From the NCBI RefSeq assembly GCF_016802725.1, contig NC_052670.1, forward strand, positions 18,700,141 through 18,764,140: a DNA stretch of 64,000 nucleotides, given 5' to 3'. A program made the translations under genes and the position numbers. A model generated the notes under the pieces. That model saw only the letters and a list, made by a program, of their open reading frames with translations. It was not told the origin of the DNA and ran no database searches. The DNA comes from Solenopsis invicta. Lineage: Eukaryota; Arthropoda; Insecta; Hymenoptera; Formicidae. This document shows, one piece after another, positions 31,682 through 42,759 of this stretch (positions are counted from its first letter, which is position 1; each line of letters opens with the position of its first letter).

Positions 31682-32720
31682 ATGGAGGAAGAAAAAAAGA
31701 GAGGGAAGGAAAGAAAAAGGGAAGTAGAAGAGAGGAAAGGGGAGGAAAAGAGGAAGGTGGAAAAACCGAGCAAAGTAGAAGGTTTGATGAGGGATAGAGT
31801 ATATAGTCTGTCGCTGATAGATGCGTTTAAGAGAGGAGAAAAAAGGAAGGAGATAGATGCATTACAGGCTGATATTTTTAGGAAGAGTATAAAGTTATTG
31901 AAATTGCCGGAAAAATAGCTGGAAAAGCAGCCGGAAAAGCAAGAAGAAAGAAGGTTGAGTGAGATATTAAGGGAGGTGAGGGAGGGTTTTAAAAAAATTA
32001 AAGCGGAATTAAGAGAGGGGAAAGCAGAGATGAGAGAGTAGATGGAAGATATGAGGAAAAGATTAAACAGTTTAGAGAAAAGAGTAGAAAAGATCAAAAA
32101 GGTAGGAAGAGGGAGGAGAAAGAGGAAAGAGGTGAGAAAAAGAAGGAGGAGGAAAAGGTAAAACAAATAGAGAAAAGGAGATAGGTAGAGATGAAAGAAT
32201 TAGAAGGATGAAGAGAATAGGAAAAAAGGAAAAAGAAAGAGAGGAAAAAAATATAATCATAAAAGGAGTAAAAGCAAAGGAGAAAGAAATAGAAGGGTTA
32301 AAAAAAGATAAAAAAAATAGGGGCGACGAGGGCAAAAGCGAGAATGGAAGGGGAGTATAGGGAAAAAAGATAAGGAGAAAAGGAAAATGTTATGGATAAG
32401 ATTAGCAAGTGTAGGGGAGGAAATTGAAGTAATGAAAAGAAAAGCAAAGCTGAGGGAAAGAAAGGAGTGGATAGTAGATGATCTGACAAAAAGAAGAGAA
32501 GGATAGAGTGGTGGATAAGGAAGAAAGCGGAAAGGATAAGATGGGAAGGTAGCAAATTAAGAGTAGGATATATGAAAATATGAATTGAGGAGAAATTATA
32601 GGTATGGGATGAGATAAAGGATGAGTTGAGGGAATGGCACGGAAAAGAAAAGAATGGAAGGGGGGTAGAGGAGGGTAGAGGGGTAGAAAAAGAGGAAAGG
32701 CATTGTTAGTAGGGTAGTGA
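31682..32720 (+). pseudogene. LINE-2 ORF1-like region, broken
   Basis: A highly charged, Lys/Glu/Arg-rich frame starts MEEEKKRGKERKR at 31682 and contains EGLMRDRVYSLSLIDAF and IDALQADIFRKSIKLL before a stop near 31918. Further charged segments follow in other frames to about 32720. The position before the endonuclease suggests ORF1, an RNA-binding protein. I do not recognise a specific domain, and low-complexity composition limits the call. Confidence 0.5.
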
Positions 32721-32805
32721 ACGGTGGGAGAGAGAGGGAGAAAAAGGAAATATAAAAAATAAAAAACATAGGAAAAAGAAGAATAAGAAAAAAGAAGATG
32801 GTAAA

Positions 32806-33610
32806 AAGTATAAGATAAGCTTTTGGAATGTGGCAGACATGGAAAACAAAGAGAAGAATTTTAAGGAGAGACTAAAAGAATGGGATGATGGTCCTAAGTG
32901 AGACTTGGTTACAGAAGAAGAAATGGGAAAGAGTTTGAAAATGGCTGCCAAAAGGATACGTGTGGGAAGTGCAAAAGGCAAGGAAGAGTAAGAAAAGAAG
33001 AACAATGGGAGGAATGATAATGGGGATAAAGGAAGAGATAGGGAGAGAAAAAGATGATAAAGAAAGAAAAGAGGAAGGATTACAAGCAGTAAAAGTAAAT
33101 TTAGGGGGAGAATAGTAGAAGCTAATATGAGTGTATGTAAATGGAGATTTGGAAGAAAAAATGGGACAGCTGAGAGAGTGGATGGAGGACAGAGAGAAAA
33201 GGGTAAGAGTGTTAATAGGGGGGATTTCAATGCTAGGATGGGGAGAAAAGGGGGAAGAGTTGGTGAGGATGAAGAGGGAGGGGTAGAACAGGGAAAGAAG
33301 AGCTCGAAGGATGAAAAAGTGAATAGAGAAGGAAAGAAACTATGTGGTTATATAGGAGAATTGGGATGGTCAATATTGAATGGAAGCGTAAAGGGGGATG
33401 AGGAGGAATAGACGTATACAGGAAAAAAGGGAGGGAGCGTAATAAATTACGTGATCGGGAAAGAGGAGACAAAAAGGAAAGTGGAAAAGATGAAGGTAGA
33501 AGATTGGGTGGACTCCGACCATCAGCCCATAACGGTATGGGCGAATGGAGGAGAGCGGAGGGAAAAGAGGACCGGGAAAAGAAAAGGAAGAAGAAAAAAG
33601 AAGGTTTAAA
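32806..33610 (+). pseudogene. LINE-2 ORF2: endonuclease part, broken
   Basis: It reads KISFWNVADMENKEKNF at the start, where the Asn is the first endonuclease motif. RGDFNARMG (GDFN motif) follows near 33220. GGSVINYVIGKEE and VDSDHQPITVW come near 33430-33530, giving the final S/DH catalytic motif. Frameshifts and stops occur at about 32900, 33110, 33410 and 33608. The domain nicks the target DNA in this group of LINEs. Confidence 0.8.
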
Positions 33611-33982
33611 CGGAGAAAAAAAAGAAATTTGAGGAATATTTTGGGAAAAAGATAGTGATGGTGAAGGAGTAGGAGGAAAATAAAAAGAAGAGTAGAGGTG
33701 GCATTAAAGAGAGTAGAGATCCCGTAGGGGTCTGGAGTCGTTCCGGGGCCTCCCGAGGCTGCGGATCGACTCTAGATACAGGAACTAACGTTCCTGCGGT
33801 TTCCCGAGTTCGCTAGGGGTCTGCCGTCTCCCGTAGACCGCAGATTCAGGGATCTCAGCGACCCTGGCGCCCGAGCTGACACACCGTAATCCATCACGTG
33901 CTGAAATTACGTGCGAAATGGACCAGGGACCTTGGCTTCACCGCCCGGGCCGCGAGGAGTCAACCTCTATAAAAAAAATCAA

Positions 33983-34017
33983 GGCGTCTGAGATGCCGCG
34001 TTCGCGCCTCAGACGCC
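33983..34017 (+). other. perfect 10-bp stem hairpin in the LINE-3 leader
   Basis: GGCGTCTGAG at 33983-33992 pairs with CTCAGACGCC at 34008-34017, with a 15-base loop that can pair further (gccgcg and cgcg). It lies 265 bases from the 5' end of the element. It may be a structured RNA element of the LINE leader. Confidence 0.6.
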
Positions 34018-34834
34018 ATGGTGGTGAGTTTAATTGTTCAGTGTGCAGTGTTCATCGCGGGGGGTTGGGTCGCCTTCTCCTTGCAGAATCCTGGGGCGAT
34101 CTTCTGGTCGATGACTAAAACCCGCGTGTTAACCCGCTGGTTGTCGATGTCTCCGGCTAGCCCGGGTGCATCGGCGCTGGGCACTCGGGCCTAAGATCAG
34201 CCCGTATACCGGTGCGACTGGCACTTCCTCTCGGGAATGTTCCTCATTAACGCGGGGGCATCGTCGTGGGGAGGGAGGTGTTAGCTCTTGCCGAGGCCTC
34301 GAGTCGGATCGCTCTGGGTGCCTGTCGGGATCCCGACTGCCCGCCGCAGTCCACTGTCTGGCGCGCGTCGATCGTGGGTCATCCCGGGTGTGCGCTTAAC
34401 CGCGTGCACTTAGGTTCTATGTTCTTCCCTGGTCGGCGCGTGCGATGTGTGTGTCGTTCAATAGAGTCGCCTTGGGCCGGTGGTCCCCGGACACGGGCCT
34501 GTAGTATCCCTCGAGGCGAGGGTGAGGTTCCCCTCGTAAAACGATACCCCATTTATGAATCTATTTATGGCTAATGATAAGGATACGATACCGCGCAGGG
34601 GAGATCGGATACCCCAGGGCCGGTAAGGGGGGACTAGTGTCCCGGGTGCCCCCTTGTCGTTATCGCTCAACGGGCGGCCGGGCGGAGTGACCACATGCTC
34701 CGCCGGCTATCAGGCTAGTGTGGTAATTAATGTTCGTGTTCGTCCCTGCGCTAGGCGGATAGGCCAAAGGTCTATGGATAGACTCGAAATTTGAAGCCTA
34801 TCAGCGCAACTTATGGCGTCGCCGACTACGTAGG

Positions 34835-35640
34835 GTGTTGACGCCCTATTGTAGCTCCACAGACTCCAACTCGTGGAGCCTTGTCGGCGTAGAGTCAGCG
34901 GAGGAGGTTTCCTCCTCCTCGAGGGACGGGGGGGGGGTGCCGCCCTTGAGGGGTGGAGTGGAGCCGTCCCCGGTGGACGAGGCCTCTGCCCTGACTGGCG
35001 AGGGGGACACAATCCTGCTGGTCGACGACTGCCGCAAGACAGGCGCCGACTGGCAGGACAGCAACGCGATCGGGTTGTCGGAGACCCGTTTCTTTGAAAC
35101 GGTGGCGTACTCGATGCCACCGCAGAACCGCGGAGGTAAAACGCCGATCCGCGTCCGTTGGGGAGGCTCGAGCGGGGAGGACCTCGCTGACCCGCCTCGT
35201 CAGAAGCGGCAGGGGATCTCTCAGCTCCGGGCTGAGCCCATGGACGTCGATCGGCGTGAGAAGGAGGAGGAAACGATGGCCGGGAACCCCCTGGAGCCGG
35301 TCATCGAATTGGATGAGGCGGAGGGTCGGGTCCGGATCCCGGATGTCCCGGGGGACGGATCCGACCTTCCAGCTCACGTTAGAAACAGGCGCGCCCGTGG
35401 CCGACCCCGCTTGGACGGGAGTGGACCCTTCCGGTCCCCTTCCCCATTATCCGACGGGGGCATAGGGGACACGGAGGACCGGCTCCATGGGGTTCCATTG
35501 GAGCAATTTAGAGCCCGTCGACTCCGAGCCAACGTCATCCGGAGCTCGGAGTCGGAGGGAGATGATTACCATGGTCTAGCCAACCTGGTGTGCCATGAGC
35601 ATTTCCCTCATCGTATCAAAAAAAAAAAAAAACAAAAAAA
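34835..35640 (+). CDS. ORF1-like fragment of LINE-3
   Basis: An open frame runs from the ATG at 34835 into the poly(A) without a stop and continues by chance into LINE-2. The predicted protein is acidic, then proline- and arginine-rich (VELDEAEGRVRIP-like, RARGRPRLDG, RSPSPLSDGGIGD). A second in-frame ATG at 35238 (MDVDRREKEEE) is a possible start. Composition and position suggest the N-terminal part of an R1-clade ORF1. The CCHC zinc knuckles expected further on are missing because the copy ends here. Confidence 0.5.
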
Positions 35641-35654
35641 AGAGAGAGTAGAGA

Positions 35655-37990
35655 AAGAAGAGAAGAAGAAACGGAGAGGATGGTGAGATGAGGAATGTAG
35701 GGATAGGAAAAGAGAGGTTATGGAAAAATTAAAGAGGTGGAGAAAGAGAGGGGGAGAGGGAAAAAATATAAAGAAACGAGAAGGAGGTACAGGGAACATT
35801 GTGAGGAAAAGAAGAAAAAGGAGAGGAAAAGATGGGAAAGGAAAATAAAAAGAATAAAATCCAAAAAGGATATGTGGAATGTAGTGAATAAAGGGGGGAG
35901 GAAGAGAAAGAGAGTCAGGGAAGGGATTGAAATGGGGGAGTGGGAAAAACACTTTAGAAAGGTACTGGAGGGAATGGAGTAGAGGATAAGGAAGGTAATG
36001 GGGTGAGGGATAGAGGAAGAAGAGATTAGTAGAGAGGAAATTGGTAGGGCAATAATGAAATTAAAGGAGAGAAAAGCGGCAGGAGGGAATGGAATTATGA
36101 ATGAGGTATGGATATGGGGGAAAAGAAATAAAGGAATAGCTTTGGGAGATATGCAATAGAGTGTGGAAGGGAAAGAGATGGCCGGAAGAATGGAGAAAGG
36201 GTGGTACCGATAGTGAAAAGGGGGAAATGGGAAAAGGTAGAAGACTATAGAGGGGTTACGCTTACGCAAACGGCGTATAAAGTGTATGCTGCGGTTTTGG
36301 CGGAAAGATTGAAGGAAGAAGTGAAAAATAAAGGGATATTACCACCAAGTCAAACGAGGTTCAGGAGAAAGGTAGGAACAACAGACCACATATATGTCTT
36401 AAATTATCTAATAAATAAGAAAATAGCGGAAACAAAAAGCAAAGTGGTAGTTATGTTTGTGGATAGGAAAACAGCGTCTGACTCGGTGAATAGAGAGATA
36501 CTGGTACAAACAATGAGGAGGAAGGGAGTGAGAGAGAGTCACCCCGGAGGGTGGTGAGGAGTGAGGAAGTTTTGGAGGAGACAATAAGTAAAGTAAGGGT
36601 GGGAGAAAAGGAGGGAAAAAACTTTTGGACAGATAGAAGAGTGGGACAGAAATGTCCGTTGAGCCCATGCATGTTTACACTACTGCTAGTGGATTTGGAT
36701 AAAGCGTAAAAAAAGGGGGGGATGAGAGGGAGTAAAGATGAAGGGAAGAAAAATCTATTCCCTGGCGTATGCGGATGATGTGACGGTGATGGCAGAGGAT
36801 AAAGCAGGGATGAAAGGGTTAATAAAAACCCTTAGAAGGATATATAGAACAGAAAAGATTAGAGGTAAATGTGGAAAAAACAAGAGTGATAAGGTGTAGA
36901 AGGGGGGATGGAAGACAGAAAAAGATAATATAAAGGTAAAAAGAAAATGAAATAGGGGAAATAAAAAGGTATAAATATCTGGGGTACATAATGATAGCAA
37001 AAAGCGGATCCCGATAGCGCACGGGACCGATAGCCCACCATCACTCACGGTGGCCGATGCCTAGTTTTTCCATTGGTTGGGTTAGATAAGTCAAGATGAT
37101 TGGTTGGTGGGCTATCGCACCGTGAGCTATCGGATTCCGTCCGATGGCAAATGAGGGACACAAAGAGCATATAGAAGAGAGAATCAAAAAAGGAGCGGTG
37201 GTGATGAGAGAAGTATGGGGAATAGGAAAGAAGAAATTCTGAAAAAACTGAGCTAGAAGGATGTGGTTATTTGATAGGTTGGTGTAAACGGTGGTTAGCT
37301 ATGGTCCAGAAATTTGGGGATGGAAAGAAAGGGAAGGGGTAGAAAGGATACAGGACAGGTGTTTGAAATGGGTAATAGGGATGAGAAAGTACACACCGGG
37401 GTATATGGTAAGGAAGGAGATGCAGAGGAAAAAATTAAGGGAAAGGGCAGGAATGAGGGCATGGAGTTATGAAAAGAAACTGGGAGAAAGAGGAGGGGAG
37501 GAGTTGGCAAGGTTGTGTTGGAAGGAGATAAAAAGTAGAGCAAAGGAGGGAAAGGTGATAGGAAAATAGGAGGAAGAAAGAAGAGGTTTCTATGAAGAAA
37601 AGAGCTGGAATATCAAGGATATAGAAAAGTTGAGAGAAGAGGGAGGATTAAGAGAGGAAGAGGTGATAGCAAGAGAGAGGAAGCGGCAGAAAGATGAAAG
37701 GTGGAAAAGAATTAGGAGCTCGAAGTTCAACAGATGGTATAACAGAGTAAAGAGGAAGGGAGTGCCGGAGTACTTGAAGAGGGATTGGAAAAAAGAAAGA
37801 TGGAAAAAGATTGCGAGATTTAGGTTAGGAGACGGTATGAGAGGAAGTAGATACTAGAAAAAGAAAGAGGAAAGAAAGTATAGGATATGTGGATGAGGAG
37901 AAGAAACGTGGAAACATATATGAGAGGAATGCACGAATTAGGGGACGAAAAAGGGATGGCAGAAGATGGTAGAAGAGGTTTTAGGAGAGA
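35655..37990 (+). pseudogene. LINE-2 ORF2: reverse transcriptase part, broken
   Basis: After the LINE-3 insertion the frame resumes with charged sequence. It then gives EISREEIGRAIMKLKERKAA near 36030, VEDYRGVTLTQTAYKVYAAV near 36240, VMFVDRKTASDSVNREIL near 36455 (the usual FAFDSV is TASDSV) and YADDVTVMAE at 36768-36797. A C-terminal region with IQDRCLKWVIGM and ARFRLGDGMRGSRY follows, then a CCHC-like cluster (RICG...ETWKH...C) near 37880-37930. There are numerous stops and frameshifts. The family copies its RNA at a nicked chromosomal site. Confidence 0.8.
37005..37143 (-). repeat. MITE family M, copy C
   Basis: On the + strand it reads gcggatcccgatagcgcac at the left and gagctatcggattccgtcc at the right, the inverse of copies A and B. 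It interrupts the C-terminal reverse transcriptase region of LINE-2 after KRYKYLGYIMI. Confidence 0.85.
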
Positions 37991-38140
37991 GGGGAGAGAG
38001 AGAGGTTTGGATGAAAAAACTGGAGGAGATGAGGGAAGGAGGAGGGTGGCTGGGTATGAATGAGAGTGTGGAAGAAAAAGAGGAAAATGCGGCGGAAACG
38101 GAGGTCTAGAGAATGAGTGTGGAGGTACGAATGGATGAGT

Positions 38141-38142
<2 letters not shown>

Positions 38143-38178
<36 letters not shown>
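38143..38178 (+). repeat. (CT)n microsatellite
   Basis: An uninterrupted CT run of about 36 bases in the 3' region of LINE-2. It stands out because the LINE's sense strand is otherwise purine-rich. Confidence 0.95.
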
Positions 38179-38181
<3 letters not shown>

Positions 38182-38262
38182 CGTAAAGGACGCAAGGAAT
38201 AAAATATTGAAACTATGTAAGCGATGCGGAGGTCCACAGTGCACTCCGCAAGGAATAAAGTA

Positions 38263-38266
38263 CCTT

Positions 38267-38328
<62 letters not shown>
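38263..38328 (+). repeat. TA/CA tail of LINE-2
   Basis: It consists of (TA)n, then (CA)n, then (TA)n. The (TA)n run continues after the nested element (40649-40700) and ends at the target duplication, so it is the LINE tail and the landing site of the palindromic element. Confidence 0.85.
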
Positions 38329-38586
38329 CAGGGTGATTCAAAATAACCTATTGGTCCCGAAGCTGGCATATTCGTAATCGAATTCTGAGACGATTTTTCC
38401 TTTTGCAAAAATTTGTCCGAAGCTTAGTTTTCAAGTTACAATAAGAATTAGTTAGCGTATTACGGGTCAGGTACAAGTGGAAGACAGGGGCGGCGCGACT
38501 CACTGTTACACGCGGGTGTTTCCGTGGGGCACCTCCTGCGCTCAAATGACTGACAAAAGTACATGGACAGCACATTCCTATTTAAA

Positions 38587-38625
<39 letters not shown>

Positions 38626-40355
38626 ACTTTAATTATGCTACATTTAACTTGCCAAATTTCGATCTGTCATCCGGCCGTCAAATATCGGGATGACCGTGAA
38701 ATCTTCAAGTAAGTTTACATTATTATAATAAATGTACGCCCGCGAATAATAAAATTTAATGCAAATTAGATTACTTAAATGTGCACTTGCAAGTTAAAAG
38801 TAGAACTTTTAAAACGCACAAAAGGAATAGAAAGGAGAGAGAGAGAGAGAGACGGGGGGGGGGCTTTGAACAAGTTTAAGCACGTTTACTTACGCACATG
38901 GCGATCAGCTTATTGTTTCCACGATGCGACAATTTAATTTAAATTTGTGCTTTATCCAGATCTATCCCTCGAAGTTGTTTCATATTTCACCACATTTACA
39001 CTATTTACTCTTCATTTGATTGATAAACGCGGAACTACGCGACGAACCGATCGATCGACTTTATTAATTACTATTAATCACTACTGTAATCACTACAATC
39101 ATTCAATGCGTTAAAATTACTCGAAGAAACACATATTTACATTACGATCACACAACACGTGTTCACTCGACGATATAAAGCAGTCGAATGAATGTTATTG
39201 GTTATGTCGTTATAAGAGTGTCGAACGATTGGTTAAAGCCATAAGTCAAAACGCGGTAATTCAAAATGAAAATATTGATTAATACGATTTACATCGATAC
39301 AATTTATTAGAAAAATGTGGCAAATGCATGTTTATTATTACTTGTTAAAAATTGTAAGTGACTTTATCAAGATGATTATTTAGAATATTTATTATAAAAG
39401 AACTTTAAGGATATAATTCTTGAAATCTCCTTGCAGCAACGGATAATTTGCCCTTTTCAGGGCAATCAAATATTTTATTTTGAGGAATATTTTCACAGCT
39501 TTCACAAATATTCAAAAATAAGAAATAAAAAAAGTATTTAGAAAAAATTGATTTTGATAAAATTATTTTTTGAATATTTAGAATGAATAATATTTAATTA
39601 TCTTGATAAAGTCACTATCATACAATTTTTAACAAATAATGATAAATATGCATTTGCAACATTTTTCTAATAAATTGTATTGATGTAAATTGTATTAACC
39701 AATATTTGCATTTTAAATTGCCGCGTTTTGACTTATGGCTTTAACCAATCGTTCGACACTCTTATAACAACATAACCAATAATATCCAGTCGACTGCTTG
39801 ATATCGTTGAGTGAACACGTGTTGTGTGATCGTAACGTAAACATGTGTTTCTTCGAGTAATTTTAATCGAATAATTGTAGTGATTAGAATAGTAATTAAT
39901 AAAGTTGATCGATCGGTTCGTCGCGTAGTTCCGCGTTTATCGATCAAGTGCAGAGAAAATAGTAATGTGGTAAAATATGAAACAACTTCGAGGGATAGAT
40001 CTGGATAAAGGACAAATTTAAATTGAACTGTCGCATCGTGGAAACAATAAGCTGATTGCCGTGTGCGTGAGTGAACGTGCTTAAACTTGTTTAAAGCCTC
40101 CTTCTTCACCGTCACTATCTCTCTCACTCTCTCTCTCTCCTTTCTTTCCTTTTTGTGCGTTTTAAAAGTGCTACTTTTAACTTGCAAGTGCATTTAAGTA
40201 ATCTAATTTGCATTAAATTTTATTATTTGCGTACATTTATTATAACAATGTAAACTTATTTAAAGATTTCACAGTCATCCCGATATTTGACGGCCGGATG
40301 ACAGATCGAAATTTGACAAGTTAAATGTAGCATAATTAAAGTGACGGAGAGAGAG

Positions 40356-40390
<35 letters not shown>

Positions 40391-40648
40391 TTTAAATAGG
40401 AATGTGCTGTCCATGTACTTTTGTCAGTCATTTGAGCGCAGGAGGTGCTCCACGGAAACACCCGTGTGTAACAGTGAGTCGCGCCGCCCCTGTCTACCAC
40501 TTGTACCTGACCCGTCATACGCTAACTAATTTTTATTGTAACTTGAAAACTAAGCTCCGGACAAATTTTTGCAAAAGGAAAAATCGTCTCAGAATTCGAT
40601 TACGAATATGCCAGCTTCGGGACCAATAGGTTATTTTGAATCACCCTG
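38329..40648. mobile_element. 2.3-kb palindromic DNA element inserted in the LINE-2 tail
   Basis: The left end CAGGGTGATTCAAAATAACC returns inverted at the right end, with TA on both sides (38327-38328 and 40649-40650). The arms match over about 1.15 kb to a centre near 39490 (for instance caaaacgcggtaattcaaaa against its complement at 39710). The arms hold (CT)n and (GA)n runs of unequal length. The same 75-codon open frame appears on both arms (38348-38575 and 40402-40629). This is a by-product of the symmetry and resembles no protein I know. Confidence 0.88.
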
Positions 40649-40667
40649 TATATATAAATATATATAT

Positions 40668-40699
<32 letters not shown>

Positions 40700-40712
40700 G
40701 CATATAATTAGA

Positions 40713-41098
40713 AAGATTAGATCCTGTTTAGTTAATATAGATAGATATAGGCCCAAAAAAGTTATGCCCGTTAACTGTAATGTTAGACTGGTATAAATCT
40801 AAAATTATTTAATATAAATATGACTATGGTTATAATTTTAAATATGTTAAGTTGTTGAGTAATTTTTAACCGTTCTTCAATTGCATCACTAATGCAGATG
40901 TTTACGTTTTGAAAATATATTTATGTTCAGCAATTATCTCTGTATCGTTTTTCGCAAAACTGCAAGCGATTGAACCTATATAATCTATTTAAAGGCCATA
41001 AACAAGTATTTATTAGTAACAATGGATTAATATGGACACATATTTTGGCGGGAATTGTATGTATGGTCTATTATAAAAACATATTTTGGCGGAAACTA
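40713..41098. repeat. 415-bp satellite family, block 1 (with an orientation switch)
   Basis: The part to about 40850 is in direct orientation (tgttagactggtataaat, tatgactatggttataat). From there to 41098 the monomer runs inverted (tattttggcgggaattg). The switch sequence (aaccgttcttcaattgcatc) is shared with block 3 at about 50920. Mariner copy 2 interrupts the inverted monomer at 41099. Confidence 0.8.
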
Positions 41099-42380
41099 TT
41101 AGGAGTACAAATTAAAAACCGCCGTTTTCCAGTAGATGGCGCCAGCGGTAAATGCTGGCGCCAAACGTTAGATCAAAAATTTTTAATGTAAGGTTGGGCA
41201 TCTGGCAACAATTCCTTATCATTGCAGTTGTGAATTTTTATCGGCGTTATATATTTTTTGTGATCGAAAATGTCGAAATTTGTGCCCAATAAGCGTCATT
41301 TGCGAAGTTTTGCTTTTTGCCTTCAATTCGAAAAAATCTGCGGCTGAGGCGCGTCGAATGATTGTAAAAACTTATGGTGAGGCTTCCATTAGTGAAAGAA
41401 CGTGTCGAGAATGGTTCCAGCGCTTCAAAAGTGGTGATTTCGGCGTAGAAGACAAGAAGCGTCCTGGACAGGTGAAAAAGTTTGAAGACGCACAATTGGA
41501 AACATTATTGAATGAAGATTCATCTCAAACGCAACAGGAGCTTGCAGATTCATTGGGCGTGACTCAACAAGCTATTTCACATCGTTTGAAAACCATGGGA
41601 ATGATCCAAAAGCATGGACACTGGGTGCCATACGAATTAAAGCCGAGAGACGTCGAACGGCGTTTTTTCGCGTGCGAACAGCTGCTCCAACGGCAAAAAT
41701 GGAAGGGTTTTCTGCATCGTATTGTAACCGACGATAAAAAGTGGATCCATTATGATAATCCAAAGCGAAAAAAATCGTGGGGCTACCGCGGCCATGCATC
41801 AACATCGACGGCCAAGTCAAACATCCATGGCTCGAAGCTCATGCTGTGTATTTGGTGGGACCAGCTCGGCGTGATTTATTATGAGCTGTTGCAACCGGGT
41901 GAAACCATCACAGGAGCTCGCTACCGAACACAACTAATGGTTTGAGCCGAGCATTGCAGGAAAAACGGCCACAATACGAGCAAAGACACGAAAAAGTAAT
42001 GTTGCTGCACGACAACGCTCGGCCACATGTTGCTCAGGTCGTTAAAACCTATCTGGAAACATTGAAATGGGACGTCTTACCTCATCCGCCGTATTCTCCT
42101 GACATCGCCCCTTCAGATTACCACTTGTTCCGATCAATGGCGCATGGCCTGGCTGAACAGCACTTCCATTATTACGAAGAGGCCAAAAACTGAGTCGATT
42201 CGTGGATCGCCGCAAAAGACGAGCAGTTTTTTCGACGCGGGATTCGTATGCTGCCCGAAGGGTGGGAAAAAGTAGTGGCCAGCGATGGACAATACTTTCA
42301 AGAATAAGTATGTAACCATTTTTCAACAATCAATCCTCAAATTTTGACAAAAAACGGCAGTTTTCAATTTGTACTCCTAA
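41099..42380 (+). mobile_element. mariner element, copy 2 (complete ends)
   Basis: The element is 1,282 bp from TTAGGAGTACAAATT to AATTTGTACTCCTAA, with TA on both sides (41097-41098 and 42381-42382). The inverted repeats are about 28 bp with a few mismatches. It sits in the satellite block, whose monomer continues without a gap when the element is removed. It is the near twin of copy 1. Confidence 0.96.
41270..42307 (+). pseudogene. mariner transposase copy 2, broken
   Basis: It shares with copy 1 the ATG context and the two-base deletion just after HLR. In addition the first catalytic block is VTDDKKWI in place of VTGDEKWI, so the Asp is kept but its neighbours are changed. One base is missing near 41939 (frameshift after QLM), and a TGA at 42191-42193 replaces a Trp. 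LHDNARPH and PSDYHLF remain, 34 residues apart. Confidence 0.93.
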
Positions 42381-42759
42381 TACCTTAACACATTCATAAT
42401 TATAATCATAGTCATATTTATAATAAATAATTCTTATTGTTAAATATTATAATAATTTATAATATTTATAATAAATAATTCTTATTATAAAAAATATTTA
42501 TGTCAATCTAACATAACAGTTGACAGGTGCGACTTCCCTGCATGCTATTGTTATAACCGAGTTACAACAAATAAAAGTAATGAACACAATTCTTTTTTGA
42601 AATGCTGGAAAATATTTAACTTTGTTTCCGAAGCTTCTAGCAATGTTAACTTTAAAATGAACATATATATTTCTAATATATGTGTCAAGATAGTTTCCGC
42701 TAAAATATGTCCCTATAATAGTCTATACGTAAAAATAGCATCAAAATATATTTCTATAC
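42381..42759. repeat. 415-bp satellite family, block 2
   Basis: An inverted monomer (to about 42670, including gacaggtgcgacttccctgc) is followed by a direct piece (gatagtttccgctaaaatatg). It ends at the Gypsy-2 LTR. Small AT expansions occur at 42420-42500. Confidence 0.8.

Larger units (their letters stand above)
33720..35642 (+). mobile_element. LINE-3: 3'-truncated, polyadenylated LINE copy
   Basis: This GC-rich sequence interrupts LINE-2. It begins tcccgtaggggtctgg and ends in a run of A (about 35618-35640). AGAGAGTAGAGA flanks both sides (33708-33719 and 35643-35654), so it was retrotransposed as this unit. It holds a long 5' leader with a hairpin and an ORF1-like frame, but no endonuclease or reverse transcriptase. 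It was probably supplied in trans. Confidence 0.85.
31046..40700 (+). mobile_element. LINE-2: purine-rich LOA/I-like LINE with three nested insertions
   Basis: The 12-bp word CATATAATTAGA stands immediately before the element (31034-31045) and again after its TA-repeat tail (40701-40712). This marks a target-primed insertion. Within it lie an ORF1-like region, an endonuclease and a reverse transcriptase on the + strand. Inserted in it are LINE-3 (33720-35642), MITE copy C (37005-37143) and a palindromic DNA element (38329-40648) in its tail. The sense strand is very rich in A and G. An AT-rich block at 31395-31630 may be a further insertion. Confidence 0.8.

Noticed and set aside
31666..33472. 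Long minus-strand open frames rich in Phe, Leu and Ser that look like membrane proteins
   Set aside because: They are complements of the purine-rich LINE-2 sense strand. Pyrimidine-rich codons give false hydrophobic segments.
35608..36668. Further minus-strand hydrophobic frames
   Set aside because: Same cause as above: shadow of the LINE-2 reverse transcriptase region, whose motifs lie on the + strand.
38348..40629. 75-codon frame present twice as a conserved small protein
   Set aside because: The two copies are the two arms of a palindrome, so the agreement does not show selection.
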